Part shown: positions 16,142 through 24,659 of the stretch, piece by piece
Numbering within the stretch: position 1 is the first letter of the stretch
How the letters are laid out: each line of letters starts with the position of its first letter
Translations under genes and position numbers: made by a program
From: a virus
IMG/VR virus record: IMGVR_UViG_3300020420_001021
Location: 1 to 38,370 of that record
DNA: 38,370 nucleotides
Strand: one strand, 5' to 3'
Notes under the pieces: model-generated
Told to the model about the DNA's origin: nothing
Seen by the model: only the letters and a program-made list of their open reading frames with translations
The model's database searches: none

Positions 16142-17133
16142 TGGATTTAAAAAAGTTTCAAAAAGAATATCATTGGATGAATGGATTAAGTGAGTTCTTT
16201 GAATTTACTGGACAGAAGGATCGTTGGGATCACATACACAAAGCATTATATCATGATAATTGGTTTCGTAAACGTGACGTTATGATTGAATTATGTTCAA
16301 TGCCTAATTCAAATCCTGCTCATGTCAAAGCCTGGATGAATGCTCTACTACACGAAAAGCTAGAAGATGTTGAACTAAAGCCACAACTACTGGCAACATT
16401 ATTTCGTAAGTATATGTTAGAAGATGAATTTCTAGTCAACACTTGTAAATTTATTAACTATTGGGCAGAAGGTGATAAAGCCGCAGAAATGCCAGATATG
16501 AATGACTTTCTATCACGTGGACAAGTGAGATCCAAATTATGGATTGTAAGTGAACTAGCTAAAATTGTTGATGGTAGTATAGGTAATGTAGTATTCTATG
16601 GTGGGTGGTATAACTTTATAGCACATATGCTATTCACTCAGTTTAACGTAAATAAAATTTATTCAATTGATTTAGATGAAAAATGTGTAAATCCAAGTAA
16701 GAGATTATATCATGATCAAGTAGAACAAGGAAGATTTATTCCATTGACACGTGATGTTAATACGTTATCCTGGAAAGGGAAAGAGCTACAATATTTGGAT
16801 CATAACATTAGAACAAGATTATTAAAAGAAAAAGAGGACGAAATAAGACAACATAATCTAGATGTAAATGAGATGGCTACAGTAACTATAGACAAAATGA
16901 ATATGGTTATTAATACATCTTGTGAACATATGGATGATACTTGGTTTGAAAAATTACCAAGTGGAACGTTTGTATTACTACATCAGAATGATTATTTTGA
17001 TAATGAACAGCATATGAATTGTTGCAAGGATCTTGAAGCAGTTAAAAAGAAATATCCAATGCAAAGTATCTATTACGAAGGGGAACTCGATACGTTTCTA
17101 TATAATAGATTTATGCTGATAGGAGTTAAATAA
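16141..17133 (+). CDS. Methyltransferase-like protein, copy 2 of tandem pair
   Basis: This 330-residue paralogue of the preceding protein keeps FLSRGQVRSK, GNVVFYGGWYNFIAH, YSIDLDE and NTSCEHMDDTWFEKLPSGTF in the same order. It has about 25 extra charged residues (around RTRLLKEKEDEIRQHN) before the last block. It starts with GTG sharing one base with the upstream stop (TAGTG). The pair looks like a tandem duplication that has diverged. Catalytic competence of each copy is unknown. Confidence 0.65.
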   Translation: MDLKKFQKEYHWMNGLSEFFEFTGQKDRWDHIHKALYHDNWFRKRDVMIELCSMPNSNPAHVKAWMNALLHEKLEDVELKPQLLATLFRKYMLEDEFLVNTCKFINYWAEGDKAAEMPDMNDFLSRGQVRSKLWIVSELAKIVDGSIGNVVFYGGWYNFIAHMLFTQFNVNKIYSIDLDEKCVNPSKRLYHDQVEQGRFIPLTRDVNTLSWKGKELQYLDHNIRTRLLKEKEDEIRQHNLDVNEMATVTIDKMNMVINTSCEHMDDTWFEKLPSGTFVLLHQNDYFDNEQHMNCCKDLEAVKKKYPMQSIYYEGELDTFLYNRFMLIGVK

Positions 17134-17394
17134 ATGACAAACATGGAAGACCCTAAAGTATTATCATATGATATTACAGAGTTTTCAAATTATAAGGAAG
17201 GTGATGTGTTTCCTGTGTACGACGCATTAATGAATATAACCTTTCAACTAGCAAAAATGGATTTAGATTATATGATTCATTTTACTTTAGCAGGAAGTCA
17301 TATGGGGCAAAACGGCCACAGGTATGTTGAAATAGAATTTAAGACTGAAGAAATGGCAATGATGGTCAAACTCAAAGGATTAGTTAAAAACTGA
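17134..17394 (+). CDS. Unknown protein, 86 aa
   Basis: The ATG follows the upstream stop directly, and the stop overlaps the radical SAM gene by one base (TGATG). The protein is acidic and soluble, with a predicted alpha/beta pattern, and no motif I recognise. Its position immediately before a radical SAM enzyme hints at a substrate or partner role, but this is only inference. Confidence 0.65.
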   Translation: MTNMEDPKVLSYDITEFSNYKEGDVFPVYDALMNITFQLAKMDLDYMIHFTLAGSHMGQNGHRYVEIEFKTEEMAMMVKLKGLVKN

Positions 17395-18407
17395 TGAATT
17401 GGTTAGAGAATACAAAGTACTTACAAATAGAAATAACTAGTTATTGTAATTCACATTGTGGTGCCTGTCAACGGCACATAAGTTACAAAGATGATACAAT
17501 ACACCCAAAGTTAGAACTACAACATATGAACTTTAAATTATGGCGTAGTATAATTGATCAAGCAAACAAATTAGATTTTGAATTAGTTAATTTAAATGGC
17601 AACTTTGGAGATGCAGGTATGCACCCTGGGTTACTATATATGGCTGAATATCTGTTTACAAAAAGTGATATGAGATTACAAATAAGTACTAACGGTTCTC
17701 TAAGAACAACAGAGTTTTGGAAAGAACTAGCTACAATGGGAGGTAACAGATTACAAGTTATTTTCTGTGTAGATGGATTAAAAGATACACATTCTATATA
17801 TAGACGTAAGACTAGCTTTGATAAGATAATTGAAAACATTAAAGCATTTACGTCAGCAGGTGGCAATGCAAATATGACTACAACATTATTTAATCATAAC
17901 AAACATCAAATAAAAGACATAGCAAAGTTAGCAAAAGAAATAGGATGTTTTGAACATAGAGCAAGAAAGAGTTATAGTCTTAAAGATTATTTGTCACTTG
18001 ATAATGTAGTAGTTTCTACAAAAGATATACAAGACAGTGATGTTCAAGTAACAAAATATAGAACTGTTAATTCAGGTAGAACAAAACACGAACCACATAC
18101 ACAATCTAAATGTCCATGGTATAACAGAAAGTATGTACAAATAGATCCGTATGGTCAAATATGGAATTGTTGTTATGCAAGTGAAACAAGATATGGTACA
18201 GATAAAGATAATTTAAATCATCCTGATGCTAATGAGCTTTTCAGTTCTGATCTTGATTTAAGAAAAAATACATTAGAAAATGCATTACAATCATATCATT
18301 GGGAACGATCTAAGAATAGAATAGAAGATGAAAAATGGTATATATGTTATGATGTTTGTGGGTTAGATGCAAACAAACAAAAATGGCAGAATTTAAACTT
18401 GGGGTAA
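17394..18407 (+). CDS. Radical SAM enzyme with SPASM/twitch-like C-terminus (A)
   Basis: The CxxxCxxC motif C18-C22-C25 (CNSHCGAC) binds the catalytic 4Fe-4S cluster and SAM. It follows a short strand (LQIEITSY), as usual. VDGLKDTHSIYRR is a conserved loop shared with the second copy at 18893. Cysteines in the last 100 residues (KCPWYN, WNCCYAS, ICYDVC) suggest an auxiliary cluster domain like SPASM/twitch. Length is 337 residues. The substrate is unknown; peptides and nucleoside or sugar derivatives are both possible for this family. Confidence 0.88.
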   Translation: MNWLENTKYLQIEITSYCNSHCGACQRHISYKDDTIHPKLELQHMNFKLWRSIIDQANKLDFELVNLNGNFGDAGMHPGLLYMAEYLFTKSDMRLQISTNGSLRTTEFWKELATMGGNRLQVIFCVDGLKDTHSIYRRKTSFDKIIENIKAFTSAGGNANMTTTLFNHNKHQIKDIAKLAKEIGCFEHRARKSYSLKDYLSLDNVVVSTKDIQDSDVQVTKYRTVNSGRTKHEPHTQSKCPWYNRKYVQIDPYGQIWNCCYASETRYGTDKDNLNHPDANELFSSDLDLRKNTLENALQSYHWERSKNRIEDEKWYICYDVCGLDANKQKWQNLNLG

Positions 18408-18412
18408 CTATA

Positions 18413-18670
18413 ATGAATGATGGAATGGATGATGAAATGTGGAATGCTATTTTAGATGGTTTATCCACAAGAGAACTACAGAGAGAAGCGGCTCGAGCAA
18501 TCAGTACCATGCCTGCAGATAATAATAGTATACATAAATTTAATAAAGATGCATATCATAATAGCCATTTATGGTATCGTGCCGTGATTAAATACTATGT
18601 ATTAGAACATGGTGATTTACCAAGTGCAACAGGACCAGGAGTAGATGTTAAATTCGTTATTGAAGAATAG
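18413..18670 (+). CDS. Unknown protein, 85 aa
   Basis: I chose the ATG at 18413, five bases after the radical SAM stop and preceded by GGGG; an earlier in-frame ATG at 18383 overlaps that gene and has no ribosome-binding site. The protein is mostly helical and charged (STRELQREAARAI) with a conserved-looking end (ATGPGVDVKFVIEE). It lies between two radical SAM genes. Function unknown. Confidence 0.6.
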   Translation: MNDGMDDEMWNAILDGLSTRELQREAARAISTMPADNNSIHKFNKDAYHNSHLWYRAVIKYYVLEHGDLPSATGPGVDVKFVIEE

Positions 18671-18893
18671 AGGACACGTATTTTATATTAAATATACAAG
18701 TGCTATATTAATATTAATAGCAATGATATTTCATGTTCAAGGATGGACACCCTGGAATAGTTTTTTACAAATGTTAGGAGCATCTGGTTGGATATATGTA
18801 GGATATAAATGGAATGAAAAAGCTCTTATCCTAAATTTCTTACCACAGTTTGCAATTATTATTCCTGGCTTATTATGGATGTGGTTTAATTAA
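18645..18893 (+). CDS. Small membrane protein, three predicted spans
   Basis: The 82-residue protein has hydrophobic stretches around residues 17-31, 40-54 and 60-81, separated by short loops including GWTPWNSFLQMLG and GYKWNEKAL. The start ATG overlaps the previous gene by 26 bases and has GGAG just upstream. The stop overlaps the next ATG by one base. It would sit in the host inner membrane. No specific function recognised. Confidence 0.65.
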   Translation: MLNSLLKNRGHVFYIKYTSAILILIAMIFHVQGWTPWNSFLQMLGASGWIYVGYKWNEKALILNFLPQFAIIIPGLLWMWFN

Positions 18894-19984
18894 TGTACAA
18901 TTATGAAAACATAAAAGAAATACATTTAGAGATAACTCAAAGATGTAATGCATCTTGTCCAATGTGTGATCGTAATGAAAACGGCGGAGTAGTTAACAAA
19001 CATATTAGAAGTGATTTACAAGAATTAACATTAGATGATTGTATTGATATCTTTCCAGCTGATTTTGTAGGACAGTTAAAGAATATGTATATGTGTGGAA
19101 ACTTGGGTGATCCTATTAGTGCTAAAGATACACTAGAAGTATTTGATTGGTTTAGAGCTTGTAACGATACAATGTGGTTGAGTATGAATACTAATGCTGG
19201 TGCCAGAACAGTAGCATGGTGGCAGGATCTAGCAAAGACAATTGGTAAGCATGGTGCAGTTATATTTTCAGTAGATGGATTAAAAGATACAAATCATTTA
19301 TATAGACAAGGAGTACATTGGGATTTAGTAGAACGTAATATGAGAGCGTTTATTGAAGCCGGTGGTAGAGCTCGTTGGGATTATTTAATATTCGAACATA
19401 ATGAACATCAAGTAGAAGAAGCAGAAGCCCTAGCAAAAGAGTGGGGTGTAGAAAAATTTATGAAGAAAAAGACAGGACGTTTTTTCTCAAGTGTACAAAA
19501 TAAGGGTAAAGACTTTCATCAGTCACGTAATCGTAAAGGTGAACAAACCCAGGTACTTGCAAAACCTAGAAAACTAGAGCATCAAAATCTAGCAATAGCG
19601 AAGGAAAAAGAGATACAAAAAACGTATGGTAGTATGATGGAATACTATAACAAAGCGAAAATTGACTGTAAAGTAGCAGGTCCTGGAAACTTGTTTATTA
19701 CAGCCGAAGGACTCGTTATGCCTTGTTGTTGGGTCGCCGGAAGAATGTATAAATGGTGGCATGATGATCACCGTGCTGAACAAGTATGGGATTTTATAGA
19801 CAGAGCAGGCGGAAAAGACGCGATTAGTGCTAAACTGCATGGCATTAAGCACGTCTTCAATACAGGAATCATGCAGGATATACAACGTAGTTGGAAACTT
19901 AATAGCATAAAAGAAGGCAAATTAGGCGTTTGCTCACAGAAATGTGGTACGGAATTTGATCCTTTTGGTGCACAATTTTCTTAA
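18893..19984 (+). CDS. Radical SAM enzyme with SPASM/twitch-like C-terminus (B)
   Basis: C18-C22-C25 (CNASCPMC) is the radical SAM cluster motif, at the same residue positions as in the paralogue at 17394. The conserved VDGLKDTNHLYRQ loop is also shared. C-terminal cysteines (DCKVAG, MPCCWVAG, GVCSQKCG) make a SPASM/twitch-like auxiliary cluster likely. Length is 363 residues. The lysine-rich insertion after residue 185 is specific to this copy. It is the last gene before the clamp promoter. The substrate is unknown. Confidence 0.88.
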   Translation: MYNYENIKEIHLEITQRCNASCPMCDRNENGGVVNKHIRSDLQELTLDDCIDIFPADFVGQLKNMYMCGNLGDPISAKDTLEVFDWFRACNDTMWLSMNTNAGARTVAWWQDLAKTIGKHGAVIFSVDGLKDTNHLYRQGVHWDLVERNMRAFIEAGGRARWDYLIFEHNEHQVEEAEALAKEWGVEKFMKKKTGRFFSSVQNKGKDFHQSRNRKGEQTQVLAKPRKLEHQNLAIAKEKEIQKTYGSMMEYYNKAKIDCKVAGPGNLFITAEGLVMPCCWVAGRMYKWWHDDHRAEQVWDFIDRAGGKDAISAKLHGIKHVFNTGIMQDIQRSWKLNSIKEGKLGVCSQKCGTEFDPFGAQFS

Positions 19985-19992
19985 AAAAACAG

Positions 19993-20021
19993 TTGACAAA
20001 ACATCAATTTAATCATATAGT
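19993..20021 (+). promoter_or_regulatory. Sigma-70 promoter TTGACA-17-TATAGT before the clamp gene
   Basis: A perfect -35 box (19993-19998), the optimal 17-base spacer and a -10 box with one mismatch (20016-20021) lie in the short gap before the clamp gene. The expected start is near 20028, leaving a leader of about 30 bases that contains GAAGGAG. Confidence 0.88.
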
Positions 20022-20057
20022 TATACTATTAACTTATAAGTGAAGGAGACTCTAAAT

Positions 20058-20807
20058 ATGAGTACAAAAGATATCGTTCAGGATATTGTTAAGCACACAG
20101 CTGGCTTAGGCTTTATCCAAGCAGTTAAGGTAACAGGTGAATCAGGTAAGACAGAGCTAAATGCAATGGATCCTGATAGAACTGTTATTCTTAAAGCAAA
20201 ACTACATGGAGACTACCCAGAATTTACAGGTGAATTTGGACTTGGTAATATGGGATTGCTTCAGGGTATTACAAAATTAACAAATTATAATGCTGATGGT
20301 TCTACTGTTGAAGTAGTAAGTCGTGAGCGTAATGGACAAAATGCTCCAGATCATTTGTTATTTAAAGATACTGAGGGCAACAAAGATCAGTATCGTTTTA
20401 TGAGTAAAGAGATTATTGAACAAGCTCTACAAACTGTTAAATTTAAAGGTGTTGAGTGGGACGTTACAGTAGAACCTACAAAACAAAAGGTTGCAGAACT
20501 TAATGAAGTCGCGGCAATCTATGGTGCTATTGAACCTAATATGAGAATTAAAACTCAAGATGGTAACTTAAATTTAAGTGTTGGAGCAAGTGATGGTTCT
20601 TTTACAGGAAACAGAACATTCGCAAACAATGTCGATGGTGAGATTAATCATGAAATGGCTTGGCCGTTAGCTCAGGTATTAGCAATCCTAAAACTAGGAA
20701 TGAGCGGTGCCTGTGTAATGAGTATTAGTACTAAAGGTGCTTTACAAATCAGTGTTGATAGTGGACTTGCAAAATATGATTATATTCTTCCAGCACAAAC
20801 AGCCTAG
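20058..20807 (+). CDS. 45: T4-type sliding clamp (gp45-like)
   Basis: I recognise this 249-residue protein as a gp45-family processivity clamp, which encircles DNA, holds the phage polymerase and, in T4, also activates late transcription. Supporting features are the length (T4 gp45 has 228), the two-domain beta-alpha repeat pattern, the SDGSF and GLAKYDYILPA strands, and an essentially non-catalytic composition. The ATG at 20058 was chosen because the upstream in-frame GTG at 20040 overlaps the ribosome-binding site GAAGGAG. It has its own strong promoter. TATAAATA boxes elsewhere fit a gp45-dependent late system. Confidence 0.82.
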   Translation: MSTKDIVQDIVKHTAGLGFIQAVKVTGESGKTELNAMDPDRTVILKAKLHGDYPEFTGEFGLGNMGLLQGITKLTNYNADGSTVEVVSRERNGQNAPDHLLFKDTEGNKDQYRFMSKEIIEQALQTVKFKGVEWDVTVEPTKQKVAELNEVAAIYGAIEPNMRIKTQDGNLNLSVGASDGSFTGNRTFANNVDGEINHEMAWPLAQVLAILKLGMSGACVMSISTKGALQISVDSGLAKYDYILPAQTA

Positions 20808-20819
20808 GATAATAATTAA

Positions 20820-22310
20820 ATGACAGTAAATCTAACTGAGAAAAATAAAGACTATGCAATCTTTTTGCCTAGTATCAGTACATTCTACAACAACGTAATC
20901 AGTAAGTATAGGAAAGACGGAGATGATTTTATCTCTCCAGATCGTGTTCCTGCCTTATTTGAACATGGGGTAGATGGTATGGATTTCCTAAAACAAAAAG
21001 ATACATATTACCAATATGATTGGGCCTTGTATTCAGCAGGCCATGCTCAATTGGATCTAACAAAAGCAGACGTTAGCGATAACATGGTTCAACAACGTGA
21101 TAGAAAGAATACATTTATTCTTGGTGACAGTGGTGGATTTCAAATTATTAAAGGCGTTATTAAATGTGATTGGGATAAATTTAAAACAGACGATAGTTTA
21201 CGTGAAAAGATTCTAGGGTGGCTAGAGTACACGGCAGACTATAGTATGATTCTTGATATTCCAACAATGGCGGCTAGTGAACCATACAAGCAAAAAACAG
21301 GTATTAAAGATTTTGCACAATGCCTAGACTATACAAAATTTAATTGTGATTGGTTTGTTAAAAATAGACTAGGACAAACAAAATACTTAAATGTTATGCA
21401 GGGTCGTACAAATCATGAAGCAAGTGTTTGGTATGATGCAGTTAAACATTTTCCATTTGAAGGTTGGGCATTTGGTGGTGCAACAAAGTATGACATTAAT
21501 ATTACTCTCAATCTTATGATTAAGATGAGAGATGACAAGCTATTAGAAAAAGGTGAACGTGATGTATTACACTTCCTTGGAACTAGTAAACTTGATTGGG
21601 CAGTAGGACTTACAGCCTTACAAAGAGCTATTAGAGAACATATTAATCCAGACATGAAAGTAATGTTTGATTGTGCTTCTCCTTTCTTAGCGACAGCAAT
21701 GGGGCAAGTTTATACTCAACACGTTCATAGAAATGATAAGTTCGGTTATGTTATGGACGCATTTGTAGATGATAAAAAATTTGCTAAAAGTGACATACCT
21801 TTTACTTGGACATCTCCAATTGGAAGTAGAATGACACAAGGCGATATTAACTGGTATTCTCCAGGAATGCTTAATAAAAATGGTAAAGAAGGCAAAACTG
21901 CCTGGGATAGTTTTACATATATGTTATTGATGAGTCATAACGTATATCAACATATTGAATCAGTACAAAGAGCTAATGCTCTAGCTGATCTGGCAACTAA
22001 ACGTCTTGATATTGATTGGCGTAGTTTTCAGAAAGCTAAAGGCAAAAGTCTTGAAATTGATCCATGGGTTCCTAGAAAGATCTTATTTATGAATAAGTTT
22101 ATTGATGAGTTATTTCGTACAGAGAATCCAATGAGTTTATTAGAGGAGGCTAGACCTTTATTAGCTGAATTTAATGGAACAAAAAGTCTGACTTCAACCG
22201 ATAGTGCATTTGGTAACTTATTTGAAACAGACAGCCCATCTTCTAGTTCTTTAGACGAGTTTACTGAAGAACAAGCTGAACAAGCTGAAGATGTATTGGC
22301 AACACTATAA
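20820..22310 (+). CDS. DpdA-like 7-deazaguanine DNA transglycosylase (TGT fold)
   Basis: The motif GDSGGFQI with the likely catalytic Asp at residue 103 is the hallmark of the tRNA-guanine transglycosylase barrel. Further TGT-like elements are NVMQGRTN and GWAFGGATKY. The CxCxxC zinc site of tRNA-type TGT is not visible. At 496 residues it is longer than bacterial TGT, with an acidic C-terminal tail (LDEFTEEQAEQAEDV). Phage TGT-like proteins (DpdA) insert 7-deazaguanines into DNA. The clustering with folE, a queD-like gene and queE supports that role here. The target base form (preQ0, preQ1 or other) is not determined. Confidence 0.75.
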   Translation: MTVNLTEKNKDYAIFLPSISTFYNNVISKYRKDGDDFISPDRVPALFEHGVDGMDFLKQKDTYYQYDWALYSAGHAQLDLTKADVSDNMVQQRDRKNTFILGDSGGFQIIKGVIKCDWDKFKTDDSLREKILGWLEYTADYSMILDIPTMAASEPYKQKTGIKDFAQCLDYTKFNCDWFVKNRLGQTKYLNVMQGRTNHEASVWYDAVKHFPFEGWAFGGATKYDINITLNLMIKMRDDKLLEKGERDVLHFLGTSKLDWAVGLTALQRAIREHINPDMKVMFDCASPFLATAMGQVYTQHVHRNDKFGYVMDAFVDDKKFAKSDIPFTWTSPIGSRMTQGDINWYSPGMLNKNGKEGKTAWDSFTYMLLMSHNVYQHIESVQRANALADLATKRLDIDWRSFQKAKGKSLEIDPWVPRKILFMNKFIDELFRTENPMSLLEEARPLLAEFNGTKSLTSTDSAFGNLFETDSPSSSSLDEFTEEQAEQAEDVLATL

Positions 22311-22324
22311 AAAAGGAGAGTAAA

Positions 22325-22567
22325 ATGGGAATACAAGAACTGAGAGATCAAAAGAAGGCATTAGAAGAACAACATAGGGATTTAGATGCCCAAATTTGGA
22401 AACAAGTTCCAAAGTTTAATTATGATAAACTTAAATCCATGAAACTTGAAAAGTTAAGTATAAAAAGACAGATTGAAAAACTTGATCTGCAAATAAAAAA
22501 CTCAATCATTGACTTAGAAAATACAATTAAGTCATTGACAAAAGAACCAATTAATGTTAATGTATAA
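22325..22567 (+). CDS. Coiled-coil protein, DUF465/YdcH-like
   Basis: An 80-residue, largely helical protein starting 14 bases after the previous gene with a good AAAGGAG ribosome-binding site. The pattern EEQHRDLDAQI, then KLEKLSIKRQIEKLD, resembles the YdcH/DUF465 helical hairpin. The C-terminal extension is helical and hydrophilic. No function is known for that family beyond small coiled-coil proteins. Confidence 0.65.
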   Translation: MGIQELRDQKKALEEQHRDLDAQIWKQVPKFNYDKLKSMKLEKLSIKRQIEKLDLQIKNSIIDLENTIKSLTKEPINVNV

Positions 22568-22582
22568 AGGAGTAAAAACATT

Positions 22583-22786
22583 ATGACAAAGAAAATACGT
22601 TTATTAGATGAAGAGGCTACAGAAAGCACAGAAACTGGCACGACTGCAACAGCCGCCAGTGCTGAGCCTAAAACTAGTGGCACTATGGACGCTCAAACAA
22701 TCGAACAGTTTATGAAGTATGCTGAAGCAATCGATTGGAAATTATGGGAAATTTTAAAATTACTTCGTTCAAAAATTGACGACTAA
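22583..22786 (+). CDS. Small protein with disordered N-terminus, 67 aa
   Basis: The first half is low-complexity and rich in Thr, Ala, Ser and Glu, so probably disordered. The second half (AQTIEQFMKYAEAIDWKLWEIL) is an amphipathic helix pair that may bind a partner. AAAGGAG precedes the ATG. No family assigned; the gene sits between the coiled-coil gene and the QueD-like gene in one operon. Confidence 0.6.
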   Translation: MTKKIRLLDEEATESTETGTTATAASAEPKTSGTMDAQTIEQFMKYAEAIDWKLWEILKLLRSKIDD

Positions 22787-22801
22787 TACTGGAGATCGAA
22801 T

Positions 22802-23197
22802 ATGACTCTTAAACTACTGAATAGCCAGATTTGGGTAACATTCCAAAAAGAAGGCATTCATAAATATCCAGCGGCGTTGGATGATCCAAAACTTGCAACA
22901 GGTGATTGGGACGACGTCAGTTTTTTAGGATATCCTCACAGACATATATTTCACTTTCGTGTAGATATAGATGTATTTCATGATGACAGAGAAATTGAAT
23001 TTATTCAATTCAAACGTTGGATGGAAAGACTATATGCAGACGGAACTATTCAGCTAGATTATAAGTCTTGTGAAATGATGGCAGAAGAACTAGCTGAACA
23101 CATTCACAAACGATTCCCTAATCGTAACTTTTCAATCAGCATCAGTGAAGACGGTGAAAATGGTGCTAAACTTAATTTTACTGGAGAAAGTAAATGA
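22802..23197 (+). CDS. QueD/6-pyruvoyl-tetrahydropterin-synthase-like protein
   Basis: The stretch PHRHIFHFRVDIDVFHDDREIEFIQFKRWME aligns by eye with the zinc-binding HGHxxxVxVxV...DFxxLK core of QueD, giving His46 and His48 as candidate zinc ligands and His20 as the third (split here for reading: PHRHIFHFRV, then DREIEFIQFKRW). SCEMMAEELAEHI and ISISEDGENGA fit the later helix and ExT-like strand. The usual catalytic Cys four residues before the first His is a Leu (residue 42). Length of 131 residues suits the family. Its place between the DpdA-like and folE genes supports the call, but the identity is tentative. Confidence 0.5.
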   Translation: MTLKLLNSQIWVTFQKEGIHKYPAALDDPKLATGDWDDVSFLGYPHRHIFHFRVDIDVFHDDREIEFIQFKRWMERLYADGTIQLDYKSCEMMAEELAEHIHKRFPNRNFSISISEDGENGAKLNFTGESK

Positions 23198-23610
23198 CAT
23201 TTTATCAAATCCCAGGAATTTATACCCTTCAGGATATAAAATATGATTTGTTAAAAATTATCGAACCACACGATGGTTGGATGTTTAATGAAAAAGACAG
23301 TGATAGAGTTAAAGCTCTATTCGAATCTTTTCTCGGGGACCTACAGGGTTCAAGAAAGATTTTTAACTTTACTATTCAGGTGACTGAAAAGGAAAATGCA
23401 TATACTTATGATGTGCAAATCAAAATTAACAAGGATCGAAGTCCTAAGAAACTTAAGATCCACGTTGGCAAGTTTGTCTATACGGATCCAATGGCAATTG
23501 ACTTAACAGTTGAAATTGAGCATCCTGATGGTACAAAGTCTTCTCATAAAGCAGACATAGTGCCTGCTGAAAAAGAAGATGCTAATAAAGGGAAAGAAGT
23601 TACTCCATGA
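23194..23610 (+). CDS. Unknown protein, 138 aa
   Basis: Its start overlaps the QueD-like gene (ATGA) and its stop overlaps the glycosyltransferase gene (ATGA). The N-terminal half is helical and the C-terminal half is strand-rich (FTIQVTEKENAYTYDVQIKI), ending in a charged tail. No signal peptide or membrane span. Position suggests a part in the same modification pathway, but I recognise no motif. Confidence 0.7.
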   Translation: MTFYQIPGIYTLQDIKYDLLKIIEPHDGWMFNEKDSDRVKALFESFLGDLQGSRKIFNFTIQVTEKENAYTYDVQIKINKDRSPKKLKIHVGKFVYTDPMAIDLTVEIEHPDGTKSSHKADIVPAEKEDANKGKEVTP

Positions 23611-24659
23611 CAGTGTATATTGTAGACATTGAAGCCGTCGACACTCGTTATACGGCACAATGGAAAAAATACTTGCCTGTTCAACTCCAACAGGCTACCG
23701 GCTTAGAAGTAAAAGTAATCAGTGGTGGAGAAACACCTCAGGCGACAACGCCTGGGGCTTTCCTAAATTTTGGAGGAACTAATGTTTATAAGTCTAATCA
23801 GCTTATGCAAATTGGTGAAATGTTTTGTAATGGAACAGTGAAAGACGGTGACTATTTTTTATATACAGATGCATGGAATCCAACAGTAATTCAATTAAAG
23901 TATATGGCACAGTTACTAGATGTTGATATTAAAGTAGGTGGTATGTGGCACGCCGGTTCATATGATCCTGCTGATTTTTTAGGCAGATTGATAGGTAATC
24001 AACACTGGGTTAGATATGCTGAAGCAAGTATGTTTAACTGTTATGATCATAACTATTTTGCAACACAATTTCATATTGATATGTTCTGTACAGTATTTGG
24101 TATTAAGCCAGATGAACAGTTTCATAAAATTGGTTGGCCAATGGAATATCTAAAAGAAGAATTGGCTCCTTATGCAAATCTTGAGAAAGAGAATATTATA
24201 TTATTCCCTCACAGAATAGCAGAAGAAAAACAACCTGAAATGTTTCGTGAGCTAGGAAAACTATTACCAGACTATGAGTTTGTTCTAGCACAGGAAAAGC
24301 AACTAAACAAACATGAATATCATACCCTATTGGGAAAGAGTAAAATTGTGTTTAGTGCTAACTTACAAGAAACATTAGGTATTAGTTGGTATGAAGCCGC
24401 ATTGGTGGGAACTATTCCAATGATACCTGAAAGACTATCTTATAAAGAGATGGCTATTCCAGAAGTATTGTATCCAACACAATGGACTCTAAATACTGAT
24501 GGATTTACAGTAAACAAAGGATTACTAGCACAAAAAATTAAAACAATGCTAGTACCTGAAAATTTAGAAATTAACAAAGATATCTGTAAAAGAGTAGTCA
24601 AAAAATGTGACGAATTCTTTAACGGAGAAAAATTATATAAAACAATTAAAGGAGCATAG
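23607..24659 (+). CDS. GT-B glycosyltransferase
   Basis: The C-terminal domain shows a GT1/GT4-type donor-binding region: IILFPHRIAEEKQPEMF, a helix-strand LPDYEFVLAQ, then LQETLGISWYEAALVGTIPMIP, matching the E-x7-E type nucleotide-sugar motif. The N-terminal domain is a second Rossmann-like fold. Length 350 residues is normal. It sits between the QueD-like and folE genes, so it may add sugar to modified DNA bases, or act on host glycans. A 9-bp hairpin lies inside the gene at 23736-23757. Confidence 0.8.
   Translation: MTVYIVDIEAVDTRYTAQWKKYLPVQLQQATGLEVKVISGGETPQATTPGAFLNFGGTNVYKSNQLMQIGEMFCNGTVKDGDYFLYTDAWNPTVIQLKYMAQLLDVDIKVGGMWHAGSYDPADFLGRLIGNQHWVRYAEASMFNCYDHNYFATQFHIDMFCTVFGIKPDEQFHKIGWPMEYLKEELAPYANLEKENIILFPHRIAEEKQPEMFRELGKLLPDYEFVLAQEKQLNKHEYHTLLGKSKIVFSANLQETLGISWYEAALVGTIPMIPERLSYKEMAIPEVLYPTQWTLNTDGFTVNKGLLAQKIKTMLVPENLEINKDICKRVVKKCDEFFNGEKLYKTIKGA
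23736..23757 (+). other. GC-rich intragenic hairpin
   Basis: CCTCAGGCG (23736-23744) pairs with CGCCTGGGG (23749-23757) across the loop ACAA, nine base pairs including one T-G wobble. It lies near codon 45-50 of the glycosyltransferase gene and is unusually G+C-rich for this sequence. No T-run follows, so it is not a classical terminator. Confidence 0.6.

Noticed and set aside
20040-20057. GTG at 20040 as start of the clamp
   Set aside because: It overlaps the GAAGGAG ribosome-binding site; the ATG at 20058 has correct spacing.
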